From positions 3,472,001 to 3,536,000 of the forward strand of contig NZ_CP021978.1 of assembly GCF_004803895.1 (NCBI RefSeq): 64,000 nt of DNA, read 5' to 3'. This DNA comes from Streptomyces hawaiiensis. Lineage in GTDB: Bacteria; Actinomycetota; Actinomycetes; Streptomycetales; Streptomycetaceae. Position 1 is the first letter of the stretch; each line of letters opens with the position of its first letter. Shown here piece by piece: positions 18,603-26,967 of the stretch. Under the pieces are notes generated by a model that worked only from the letters and a program-made list of their open reading frames with translations, was not told the DNA's origin and did no database searches. Made by a program: the position numbers and the translations under genes.

Positions 18603-18964
18603 GTCATGCGCTCCCTGGTGCTTGCCTTGCCTGCTGGCCTGTCCGACCCACTGTAGTGCCGGGCGGCCGAGGACCGGAGTGTCGTCTTTCTGTGGGTCTT
18701 ACGTAGCGCGCCTCACACTCGTTCGAAGGAAAGACGCTCACCTCGGTCTTGTGGTTGCCGGTAACGAGCGTGACTGATCTCAAGCGATCGCCTGTGGGTC
18801 ATGTCTCAGGCACTTTTGCGGGCAGAGCCGACCAATCAAGATCACCTTTTCCGGAGCGAGGGGCGCACTGTCAGTGGCAGGTGCGAGGATGCTGGCAGTA
18901 CTGGCCGACGTGCTGGGGCGGGGTGGGGGACTCCGCGCCCGGGCAGAAGGGACCGCTGACGGCG
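18603..18964. promoter_or_regulatory. Divergent promoter region, kinase / FHA-ATPase
   Basis: This 362-bp gap holds no convincing gene. It is AT-richer than its flanks around 18690-18850 and must carry the promoters for the kinase pair (minus) and the FHA-ATPase (plus). The plus-strand frame extends upstream of 18965, but its composition (Trp, Cys and Gln rich) is not coding-like. No clear operator palindrome was seen. Confidence 0.5.
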
Positions 18965-21900
18965 ATGCAGATCCGGCTGACCGTCGTAGATCCGCTGGGC
19001 CCGTCGGCGCCGGCGCGGGACCGCGCCCCGCGCAGCGACGTACTGGTCACGGCCCCCGCCGGTACGGCGCTCGCCGCGGTGGCGTCGGCGCTCGCCCAGG
19101 TGGTCTCCGGCGGTGACGGCTCGGGCACGCCCGTGCTGTACGCCGGGGAGCAGCGGCTGGACGCCCAGCGCTGCACGCTCGGCGAGCCCCCGCTGACCGA
19201 CGGTGCCGTGCTGTCCGTGGGCGCGCCGGGCGAGCCGGAGCCGCATCCCGAGCTGGACGACGCCCCGGCCCAGCTCCAGGTCGTCGCCGGGCCCGACGCG
19301 GGCGGTGTCCATCTGCTGCACGGCGGCGAGATCCGCATCGGCCGCTCCGCCGACGCCGACGTGCCCCTCGACGACCCGGACGTCTCCCGGCTGCACTGCG
19401 CGGTGACGGTGAGCGCGGACGGCCGCGTGGCGGTCGCCGACCTGGACTCCACGAACGGCACGACGGTGAACGGCGCGCGGGTGGGCGCCCGGGCGGTCCC
19501 TTTCGCGCCGGGTGCGCTGCTGCGGATCGGCGAGTCGGCCCTGCGACTGGCTCCGGCCGGGGGGCCGGGGGGCCGGGCGGAGACGACGCCGGACGGGGAG
19601 GGGCACGTGCGCGTGGCCGGGCCCGCCGGGGACGACGGGGTGGCCTCCCCCGCGCACGGGGCGGATCCCAGACCGGACGGGCCTGCGGGCCCCACGCACC
19701 ATGCCTACGGCTCGGCCGCCTGGGGCACGCCGGGTGCTTCGGGGCACCGCGTGTCCGATCCGACTGTGGTGCCGGGTCAGGGCGGGGCGCCACGGATCGA
19801 GACCGGGGTGGCGGGCCCGGGGCCCGAAGCGCCGCGAGGGCGGGGACACGGCGGCGGGGCCCGCCCCGAGGGCAACGGCGGCGAGACCGGAGTCGCGGGC
19901 CCGGAGCCCGAAGCACCGCGAGGGCGGGGACACCACGGCGGGGCCCGCCCCGAGGGCAACGGCGGCGAGACCGGAGTCGCGGGCCCGAAGTCCGAAACAC
20001 CGCGAGGGCGGGGGCACCACGGCGAAGCCCGCCCCGAGGGCAACGGCGGCGAGACCGGCTCGGGGGGCCGCCGGAGCGAGGCTCCGCCTCCGGGTGCGGG
20101 GGGCGCGGGCCACGCAGGGGACGGTTGGAGCGAGGTGCCGCCCGGGGGCACCGGGGGTGAGACGCGTCGGCAGACGGCCGGCGGCGGATCGCGGCCGGGG
20201 CCCGCCGGGGCCGCGCAGACCCCCTCCGGGACGCACGGAACGCGCACGCGGCAGCACGACACCGCTCAGGGTGCGTCGCCCCTGGCTTCTCCCGGCGCCC
20301 CGGCCGACGCCGTGCGGCAGCGCGGTGCGGGCCGGCGGGTGAGCGGCGCCGGGGACACGCATGTGGGTCGTTCCGGGGTCCGGGCATTCGGCGACGCGGC
20401 CCCGGACCGCGCCGCGACGGCGTACGACACCAGCACCACGGACGGCACCGGGCCTCACGCCTGGGGCCCGGGCGGGCCGGTTGCTCCGGCCGGTGCCGAC
20501 GACCCGTCCCTCGCGGACCAGGGTGCCGATCGTGGCCGCAAAAGCACTCCTACCTGGGGCCCGGGCGGGCCGGTTGCTCCGGCCGGTGCCGACGACCCGT
20601 CCCTCGCGGACCAGGGTGCCGGTCGTGGCCGCAAAGGCACTCCCCTCCGCGGCACCGACCTCCCCCCAGGGACCCGCAGGCGTGGCGGGCTCGGGGCGTG
20701 GGCTCGGCGGCTGGCCGGAGGGCGCGGCGAGCAGCCGGCGGAGCCGCGTGAGGCCTTTGAGGACGACGCGGCCGCGGTGGTCGCGGCGGAGCACCACCCG
20801 TTCGTGGTGCCGGCCGTGCCGGAGACCTGGCCGGACCCGGCCATGCTGTTGCTCACGGCCCTGGGACCCGGGCCGCGGCTGTGGGAGCGCGGACCCGGCC
20901 ACCCGGAGGCGCTCGCCGTGCGCCTCGGTACGGCCGACCGGGTGGCACCGGACGGCTCGGGCCTGCTGCCCGCCGTACCCGTGACGGCCGGGCTGCGCGA
21001 GGTCGGCGCACTGGGACTGGCCGGGCCGCGGGCTCGGCTGGCCGGGCTGGCCCGTGCCGTGCTGGCCCAGCTCACCGCGCTGCACTCCCCCGACACGCTG
21101 GAGATCGTCCTGATCGCCGCGGACCGCTCCCGCCCTCTTGAGGAGCGCACCGCCGAGTGGTCCTGGCTGGGCTGGCTGCCGCATGTGCGCCCGGGGCACG
21201 GGCAGGACTGCCGGCTGCTCCTGGCCCACGACCGCGAGCAGGCCGCGGCCCGCACCGACGAACTCACCCGCCGTCTGGAGGACCAGCTGGCGGACGCGGT
21301 CGCGGGGGGCAGCGCCGCGGCAAGCGGCAGCCCGCAGCCCACCGGTGCCGATCCGGCCCCGGCCCACTCCGTCCCGGCCCCCCGCCGCCCCTCCTGGGTC
21401 CGGGACGACGGGACCGGCACCGGCACCGGCACGACAGCGGGTTTCCCCGGCCCGTACACCGTCCTGGTCGTCGACGGCGACCCCGGCGGCGCCGATCTGC
21501 GCGGAGCCGTCGCGCGGCTGGCGTTGGAGGGCCCCCAGGCCGGGATCCACGTCGTCTGCCTGGCGGAGACGCCCGCCGCCTCCCCGGCCTCGCCGGTGAC
21601 GGAGACGTACGAGGCGGCCTGCTCGGTGGCGCCGACCTTCCGCCAGTGCGGCGCGGTCGCGCTGCTCAGCGGGGACGTGGCGACGGCCCTGCGGCTGATG
21701 CGCGTGGCCCGGACCGGCGGTGACGGCTCACCCGCCGGGCCCGTCGGACACGGCACCATCGCCACCGTCGACGCCGTCTCCGCGGCCTGGGCCGAGCGGT
21801 TCGCGCGGGCGCTGGCGCCGCTGCGGACGGACGGCCCGGCGAGCGAGCGCCAGCCGCGCGTCTCCGCACCGCTGCCACAGTCGGCCCGGCTGCTGGACGA

Positions 21901-23041
21901 GCTGGGGCTGGCCCGGGCCACCCCGGCGTCGCTGATGGCGCGCTGGGCGGACGCGGCCGACGACGCCGATGCGCTGGGCGGGCGCGTGCGCGCGGTGCTG
22001 GGCGCCGGGCCGCGCGGGCCGGTCTGCGCGGACCTCGCGGTCCAGGGACCGCATCTGCTGGTCGAGGGCCCGCCGGGCAGCGGCCGTACGGAGCTGCTGC
22101 GGGCGATCGTCGCGTCCCTGGCCGCCGCCGAGCGGCCGGACCGCCTCGGCATCGTGTTGGTCGACGGCCAGGGCGGCCCGGGGGCGGGCGGCGGGCACGG
22201 CGAAGGACTGCGGGTGTGCACGGACGTACCGCATGTCACCACGCTGCTCCTGGCCCACGACCCGGTCCGGATGCGGGAGTTCGCGCAGTCCCTGAGCGCC
22301 GAGCTGAAGCGGCGCGCCGAGCTGCTCGGGCGCTCCGACTTCGCCGAGTGGCACACCGGGCGCGAGCTGTCGGGCCGTATGGTCGCCCAGCGCACGGCGA
22401 CGGCCCGGGGTGGCGCCCAGGCCCAGGCGGCCGCCGCGGGAGGTTCCGGCGACATCGACTCCCCGTCCAGTTCCACGATTCGGCTGCGGCCCGGAGCGGC
22501 CCGGCGGCAGACGGAGGCGGCCGCGCCCCCGCTCCCCCGGCTCGTCGTGGTCGTCGACGACCTGGACGCGCTGGTCTCCCCGGCGCTCGGCTCGACCGGC
22601 CGGCCCGGGGCCGGGTCGGTGATGCGCGCGCTGGAGGCCGTGGCCAAGGAGGGCGAGCGGCTCGGCGTCCATCTGGTGGCGGCCACCGGCCCCTGCGCCC
22701 GTACGGCGGAGACGGAACCGGCGCGCCGGGCCACTCTTCGTGTCGCGCTCGACGCGCCCACACCGGGGCCGGAGGAGCCCGCGCCCGGGCGGGGCAGGCT
22801 GACCGGCGCGGACGGGCGGGTCACGCCGTTCCAGGGCGGGCGGGTCACCGGCCGGATTCCCCGGACGGCGACGCTGCGCCCCACGGTCGTACCCCTGGAA
22901 TGGCACCGCATGGGTGACCCTCCGGCCCGGCGTCCGGTGCGGGAGCTCGGAAACGGCCCGACCGACCTGGCACTGTTGGCCAGCGCGCTGGAAAGGGCGG
23001 CACGGGAGGTCGCGGCGGCGAAGGTGCCGTCGCTCCTGTGA
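18965..23041 (+). CDS. FHA-domain protein with EssC/EccC-like FtsK-type ATPase
   Basis: A 1358-aa protein, apparently soluble. Residues 1-95 resemble the N-terminal region of EssC-type proteins. An FHA domain (about 103-196) keeps its phosphothreonine-binding residues: GRS (126-128), SRLH (141-144) and NG (about 164). A low-complexity repeat region follows (about 200-580). The C-terminal part is EssC/EccC-like: a module with LWERGPGHPEALAVRLG and a WLPHVRPG motif, then one P-loop domain with Walker A GPPGSGRT (about 1034) and Walker B LVVVVDDLDAL (about 1195). No membrane helices are present, unlike EssC. The start is the ATG at 18965. FHA plus adjacent kinases suggests a phosphorylation-controlled ATPase; its cargo is unknown. 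Confidence 0.85.
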   Translation: MQIRLTVVDPLGPSAPARDRAPRSDVLVTAPAGTALAAVASALAQVVSGGDGSGTPVLYAGEQRLDAQRCTLGEPPLTDGAVLSVGAPGEPEPHPELDDAPAQLQVVAGPDAGGVHLLHGGEIRIGRSADADVPLDDPDVSRLHCAVTVSADGRVAVADLDSTNGTTVNGARVGARAVPFAPGALLRIGESALRLAPAGGPGGRAETTPDGEGHVRVAGPAGDDGVASPAHGADPRPDGPAGPTHHAYGSAAWGTPGASGHRVSDPTVVPGQGGAPRIETGVAGPGPEAPRGRGHGGGARPEGNGGETGVAGPEPEAPRGRGHHGGARPEGNGGETGVAGPKSETPRGRGHHGEARPEGNGGETGSGGRRSEAPPPGAGGAGHAGDGWSEVPPGGTGGETRRQTAGGGSRPGPAGAAQTPSGTHGTRTRQHDTAQGASPLASPGAPADAVRQRGAGRRVSGAGDTHVGRSGVRAFGDAAPDRAATAYDTSTTDGTGPHAWGPGGPVAPAGADDPSLADQGADRGRKSTPTWGPGGPVAPAGADDPSLADQGAGRGRKGTPLRGTDLPPGTRRRGGLGAWARRLAGGRGEQPAEPREAFEDDAAAVVAAEHHPFVVPAVPETWPDPAMLLLTALGPGPRLWERGPGHPEALAVRLGTADRVAPDGSGLLPAVPVTAGLREVGALGLAGPRARLAGLARAVLAQLTALHSPDTLEIVLIAADRSRPLEERTAEWSWLGWLPHVRPGHGQDCRLLLAHDREQAAARTDELTRRLEDQLADAVAGGSAAASGSPQPTGADPAPAHSVPAPRRPSWVRDDGTGTGTGTTAGFPGPYTVLVVDGDPGGADLRGAVARLALEGPQAGIHVVCLAETPAASPASPVTETYEAACSVAPTFRQCGAVALLSGDVATALRLMRVARTGGDGSPAGPVGHGTIATVDAVSAAWAERFARALAPLRTDGPASERQPRVSAPLPQSARLLDELGLARATPASLMARWADAADDADALGGRVRAVLGAGPRGPVCADLAVQGPHLLVEGPPGSGRTELLRAIVASLAAAERPDRLGIVLVDGQGGPGAGGGHGEGLRVCTDVPHVTTLLLAHDPVRMREFAQSLSAELKRRAELLGRSDFAEWHTGRELSGRMVAQRTATARGGAQAQAAAAGGSGDIDSPSSSTIRLRPGAARRQTEAAAPPLPRLVVVVDDLDALVSPALGSTGRPGAGSVMRALEAVAKEGERLGVHLVAATGPCARTAETEPARRATLRVALDAPTPGPEEPAPGRGRLTGADGRVTPFQGGRVTGRIPRTATLRPTVVPLEWHRMGDPPARRPVRELGNGPTDLALLASALERAAREVAAAKVPSLL
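19799..20050 (+). repeat. 84-bp coding tandem repeat, three copies
   Basis: Three 28-residue units (each starting ETGVAGP and ending ARPEGNGG) lie inside the FHA-ATPase linker, and a decayed fourth begins at 20051. The copies are nearly identical in DNA, so the expansion is recent. They are Gly/Pro/Arg-rich and unlikely to fold. Confidence 0.85.
20462..20647 (+). repeat. 93-bp coding tandem repeat, two copies
   Basis: Two 31-residue units (WGPGGPVAPAGADDPSLADQ followed by GA and a basic GRKxTP end) lie in the same linker. The DNA copies differ at only a handful of positions, showing recent duplication independent of the 84-bp set. Confidence 0.85.
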
Positions 23042-23216
23042 CCGGGGACGGCCGCCGGCCCCACCGGCGTCTTGAGGCCGCGTCCCTGGTCACGAGGGAG
23101 TCACGATCCCCCGCTTGACAGCCGACGCCATCTTGCCGCCCCCGCACACCCGGGCGTAGACCAGATCGCACGGGAGCGCGCTCGACGTTCGACGAGGAAC
23201 GAAGAACGGGGCAGTC

Positions 23217-24629
23217 ATGCGCATGACGAGCAGCACCATCCGGACACGCTGGTCGCCCAAGCGGGACAAGGCGACCCCCCAGCACCGCAGAGCCGCCAAG
23301 GCCGCGGCAGCCGTTGCTGCGGGAGCGCTCGCGCTCTCGCTCACCGCCTGCGGAGGCGACGGCGACGACAGCACCGGAAACACGGGCGACAGCGAGGAGA
23401 CCGCCAACAGCGTCACTCTTCCGAAGCTGGACGGGACGAGCCTGGAGATCGCCGCCGTGTGGAGCGGTACGGAACAGGCCAACTTCAAGAAGGTCCTGGC
23501 GGAGTTCGAGAAGCGCACGGGCGCCAAGGTCACGTTCGTGCCCGCCCAGGACCCCATCATCAACTTCATCGGCTCGAAGGTGGCCGGCGGGCAGCCGCCG
23601 GACATCGCGATGCTGCCGCAGCCGGGCGCCATCAAGCAGGCCGTCGACCGCGGCTGGGCCAAGCCCCTCGGCGCCGAAGGCCTCAAGGAGCTCGGCGAGA
23701 ACTACTCGCAGGGCTGGCAGGACATCGGCAAGGTGGGCGGCAAGCAGTACGGCGTCTACTACAAGGCCGCCAACAAGTCCCTGATCTGGTACAACAACCA
23801 GGTCTTCGAGAACGCCGGGGCGAGTGAGCCCGAGACCTGGCCGGACCTGCTCAACACCGCGCAGACGGTCTACGACTCCGGCGTCACCCCGTTCTCCGTC
23901 GGCGGCGCCGAGGGCTGGACGCTGACCGACTGGTTCGAGAACGTGTACCTCTCCCAGGCCGGGCCGGAGAAGTACGACCAGCTGGCCAAGCACGAGATCA
24001 AGTGGACGGACCCGTCCGTGAAGGACACGCTGACCACGCTCGCGCAGGTCTGGGGCAAGGCGGACTACATCGCGGGCGGGGCGAACGGGGCGTTGCAGAC
24101 CGACTTCCCGGCGTCCGTCACGCAGGTCTTCACCGGCGGGGACCAGCCGAAGGCGGCCATGGTCTCCGCGGGTGACTTCGCGCAGGTCAACATCCCCTCC
24201 ACGATGAAGGTCGGCACGGACGCGAAGGTGTTCCCGTTCCCGGCGGTCGGTGACAACGGACCGGTGGTCTCGGGCGGCGACGCGGCCGTGATCCTTCAGG
24301 ACTCGAAGGGGTCGCAGGCCCTGGCCACCTGGCTGGCCTCGCCCGACGCGGCGCAGATCCAGGCCAAGCTGGGCGGCTACCTCTCGCCGAACAAGAACGT
24401 GCCGAACTCCGCTTACCCCAACGCGGTGCAGCAGAAGATCGCCAAGGCGCTCATCGACGCCGGTGACGACTTCCGCTTCGACATGTCCGACCAGGCCCCG
24501 CAGGCCTTCGGCGGTACGCCCGGCAAGGGCGAGTGGAAGATCCTGCAGGACTTCCTGAAGAACCCGAAGGACATCGCGGGCGCGCAAGCGAAGCTGGAGA
24601 CCGAAGCGGCCGCGGCCTACGGAGGCTGA
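23217..24629 (+). CDS. Sugar ABC transporter substrate-binding lipoprotein
   Basis: A 470-aa extracytoplasmic solute-binding protein of the carbohydrate class. The N-terminus is a lipoprotein signal: a basic region, a hydrophobic stretch and the lipobox LTAC at about residue 42, which anchors the mature protein. The body has the two-lobe pattern of family 1 binding proteins (LEIAAVWSGTEQANFKKVL near the start, DIAMLPQPG, VYYKAANKSLIWYNNQVFE). The ATG at 23217 is followed by a second in-frame ATG at 23223. A TTGACA at 23115-23120 is a candidate -35 element, and a dyad-like CTCGACGTTCGACGAG near 23190-23210 may bind a LacI-type regulator. Permease genes follow after 4 bp. Confidence 0.92.
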   Translation: MRMTSSTIRTRWSPKRDKATPQHRRAAKAAAAVAAGALALSLTACGGDGDDSTGNTGDSEETANSVTLPKLDGTSLEIAAVWSGTEQANFKKVLAEFEKRTGAKVTFVPAQDPIINFIGSKVAGGQPPDIAMLPQPGAIKQAVDRGWAKPLGAEGLKELGENYSQGWQDIGKVGGKQYGVYYKAANKSLIWYNNQVFENAGASEPETWPDLLNTAQTVYDSGVTPFSVGGAEGWTLTDWFENVYLSQAGPEKYDQLAKHEIKWTDPSVKDTLTTLAQVWGKADYIAGGANGALQTDFPASVTQVFTGGDQPKAAMVSAGDFAQVNIPSTMKVGTDAKVFPFPAVGDNGPVVSGGDAAVILQDSKGSQALATWLASPDAAQIQAKLGGYLSPNKNVPNSAYPNAVQQKIAKALIDAGDDFRFDMSDQAPQAFGGTPGKGEWKILQDFLKNPKDIAGAQAKLETEAAAAYGG

Positions 24630-24633
24630 CGAC

Positions 24634-25980
24634 ATGACGTCGGCCACGGCGGCAGGAGGCGTCAAGCCTCCTGCCGCTCCCAAGTCGCGCAAGAGTGTGA
24701 CCGGCACCCGCAGGACCGTCGCGGCGCTGTTCCTGCTGCCCGCGCTCGTCCTGCTCGGCGCGCTCGTGGTGTACCCGATCGGGTACTCGGTCGTGCGCAG
24801 TTTCTACGACCAGTCCGGTGACGGCTTCGCCGGAATAGACAACTACAAGTCCCTCTTCACCGACGAGGGCATCCGCACCGCGCTGAAGAACAACATCATC
24901 TGGGTGGTGTTCGCGCCGACGGTCGCGACGGCGCTCGGCCTGATCTTCGCGGTGCTGACCGAACGGGTGCGCTGGGGCACGGCGTTCAAGCTGGTCGTCT
25001 TCATGCCGATGGCGATCTCGATGCTGGCGGCGGGCATCATCTTCCGCCTGGTGTACGACCAGGACCCGGACAAGGGCGTGGCGAACGCGGTGTGGGTGGG
25101 CGTGCACGACACGTTCTCCCAGGCGTCGGCGTTCCCGAAGGCCCACCCGGGCCGGGACTCGCCGCTGGAGCCGGCCGGCGGCGGCGCGTTCATCACCACC
25201 TCGCCCGTGCGCACCGGCGAAGCCGTCGCGCTGCCCCTGGTGGGTGTGGCGCCCGACATGATGCCGGACGGCGCGAAGGCGGCCGTGGCCCCCGAGGCCG
25301 AGCCGGACAAGGTCACGGGGACGACCTGGCAGGACTTCACGCGCGGCAAGGGCGTCGGCACGCTCAACAGCGTCGACACGGCCGAACTGGGCTATCCCGG
25401 CATGAAGATCGAGGCCGTGAAGGACGGCAGGGTGGTGGCGTCGACGACGGCCGCCGACGACGGCACCTTCACGCTGCCGGCCTCGGCCGACGGGGCCCAA
25501 CTCCGGCTCCCGGCCGACAACTTCAAGGAGGCGTACAACGGCCTGGACTGGCTCGGCCCGTCCCTGGTCACCCCGTCCATCATCGGCTCGTACATCTGGA
25601 TGTGGGCGGGCTTCGCGATGGTGCTGATCGCGGCCGGGCTCGCGGGTATGCCCCGGGAGCTGCTGGAGGCCGCCCGGGTCGACGGCGCGAGTGAGTGGCA
25701 GGTGTTCAGACGCGTCACGGTGCCCTTGCTGGCGCCGGTCCTCGCGGTCGTCGCCGTCACCCTGATGATCAACGTGCTGAAGATCTTCGACCTGGTCTTC
25801 ATCATCGCCCCCGGCTCCGCCCAGGACGACGCGAACGTCCTCGCCCTGGAGCTGTACCGCAAGGGCTTCTCCGAGGACCAGCCGGGCATCGCCAGCGCCA
25901 TCTCGGTGTTCCTGCTGCTGCTCGTGATCCCGGTGATGTGGTTCAACGTACGCAGGCTGCGGCGGGAGGTGCGGCGATGA
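24634..25980 (+). CDS. Sugar ABC transporter permease with inserted outer domain
   Basis: A 448-aa MalF/UgpA-type permease. Helices lie at about residues 27-55, 85-110 and 118-140. Instead of continuing directly, about 150 extra residues (roughly 150-305) are inserted in the loop before the next helix, and then the membrane part resumes. The insert includes GYPGMKIEAVKDGRVVASTT followed by DDGTFTLP, a pattern like carboxypeptidase-regulatory/SdrD-type beta-sandwiches. The EAA loop that contacts the ATPase is intact (ELLEAARVDGASEWQVFRRVTVP). Usual length is about 300 aa, so this is an unusually enlarged protein. It overlaps the second permease by the ATGA arrangement. Confidence 0.9.
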   Translation: MTSATAAGGVKPPAAPKSRKSVTGTRRTVAALFLLPALVLLGALVVYPIGYSVVRSFYDQSGDGFAGIDNYKSLFTDEGIRTALKNNIIWVVFAPTVATALGLIFAVLTERVRWGTAFKLVVFMPMAISMLAAGIIFRLVYDQDPDKGVANAVWVGVHDTFSQASAFPKAHPGRDSPLEPAGGGAFITTSPVRTGEAVALPLVGVAPDMMPDGAKAAVAPEAEPDKVTGTTWQDFTRGKGVGTLNSVDTAELGYPGMKIEAVKDGRVVASTTAADDGTFTLPASADGAQLRLPADNFKEAYNGLDWLGPSLVTPSIIGSYIWMWAGFAMVLIAAGLAGMPRELLEAARVDGASEWQVFRRVTVPLLAPVLAVVAVTLMINVLKIFDLVFIIAPGSAQDDANVLALELYRKGFSEDQPGIASAISVFLLLLVIPVMWFNVRRLRREVRR

Positions 25981-26837
25981 AGGCCAAACAGTCGCTGGGG
26001 TCGCGGCTCGCCGAGGGGGTCAGCGGTGGGCTGGTGCGGGTGTTCCTCATCGTGGTCGGCCTGTTCTGGCTGGTGCCGACGATCGGTCTGCTGCTGGCCA
26101 GTCTCCGCTCGCCGGAGGACATCGCGGCGAGCGGCTGGTGGAAGGTGTTCACCGAGCCGTCGCAGATCACCTTCGACAGCTACGCGAAGCTGCTGGAGAA
26201 CGACGACATCACCAGCAGTTTGCTGAACACGGTGTGGATCACCGTCCCGGCGACCCTGCTGGTCGTGATCATCGGCTCGCTGGCGGGCTACGCCTTCGCC
26301 TGGATGGAGTTCCCGGGCCGGGACTGGTGGTTCCTGGGCGTGGTCGGCCTGTTGGTGGTGCCCGTGCAGGTCGCGCTGATTCCGATCGCCGAACTCTTCG
26401 GCAACATCGGCATCTTCGGTTCCGTGATCGGCGTGGTGCTGTTCCACGTCGGCTTCGGTCTGCCGTTCGCCGTGTTCCTGCTGCGGAACTTCTTCGCGGA
26501 GATCCCGCGCGAGCTGCTGGAGGCGGCGCGCCTGGACGGGGCGGGTGAACTGCGCCTGTTCTTCCGTGTCGTGATGCCCCTCGGCGGCCCGGCGATCGCC
26601 TCGCTGGGCATCTTCCAGTTCCTGTGGGTGTGGAACGACATGCTGGTCGCGCTGATCTTCTCGGACTCCGGGAGCCAGCCGATCACGGTCGCACTCCAGA
26701 CGCAGGTACGGCAGTTCGGCAACAACATCGACGTGCTGGCACCCGGCGCGTTCATCTCGATGGTGGTCCCGCTGGCCGTCTTCTTCGCGTTCCAGCGGCA
26801 GTTCGTGTCCGGCGTGATGGCTGGCGCGGTCAAGTAG
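25977..26837 (+). CDS. Sugar ABC transporter permease (MalG-type)
   Basis: A 286-aa second permease with six helices and the EAA motif ELLEAARLDGAGELRLFFRVVMP, normal in length. Its ATG at 25977 overlaps the first permease's stop codon. No ATP-binding gene is linked; streptomycete carbohydrate importers commonly use the shared ATPase MsiK encoded elsewhere, the likely arrangement here. Function: uptake of an unidentified sugar or oligosaccharide with the lipoprotein at 23217. Confidence 0.93.
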   Translation: MKAKQSLGSRLAEGVSGGLVRVFLIVVGLFWLVPTIGLLLASLRSPEDIAASGWWKVFTEPSQITFDSYAKLLENDDITSSLLNTVWITVPATLLVVIIGSLAGYAFAWMEFPGRDWWFLGVVGLLVVPVQVALIPIAELFGNIGIFGSVIGVVLFHVGFGLPFAVFLLRNFFAEIPRELLEAARLDGAGELRLFFRVVMPLGGPAIASLGIFQFLWVWNDMLVALIFSDSGSQPITVALQTQVRQFGNNIDVLAPGAFISMVVPLAVFFAFQRQFVSGVMAGAVK

Positions 26838-26967
26838 CGGTCAGAGCAAGGCAGTTGGAGGGGCGGGCCGGGGGCGGTCCGCCCCTTCCGCGTTCCCCCG
26901 GATGCCGTAGCCACCGTAACCAAGTCGGCCCACCGGCCGTTCCCGGGCCGAACGCCCGCGCCGACCG

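Noticed and set aside
18749-18964. N-terminal extension of the FHA-ATPase
   Set aside because: The open frame is Trp/Cys/Gln-rich and lacks coding bias; the region fits a promoter. The ATG at 18965 begins the conserved-looking part.
18965-23041. Complete type VII secretion system
   Set aside because: The ATPase lacks helices and the other conserved components (EccB, EccD, EccE, WXG100 pairs) are not present in the window.
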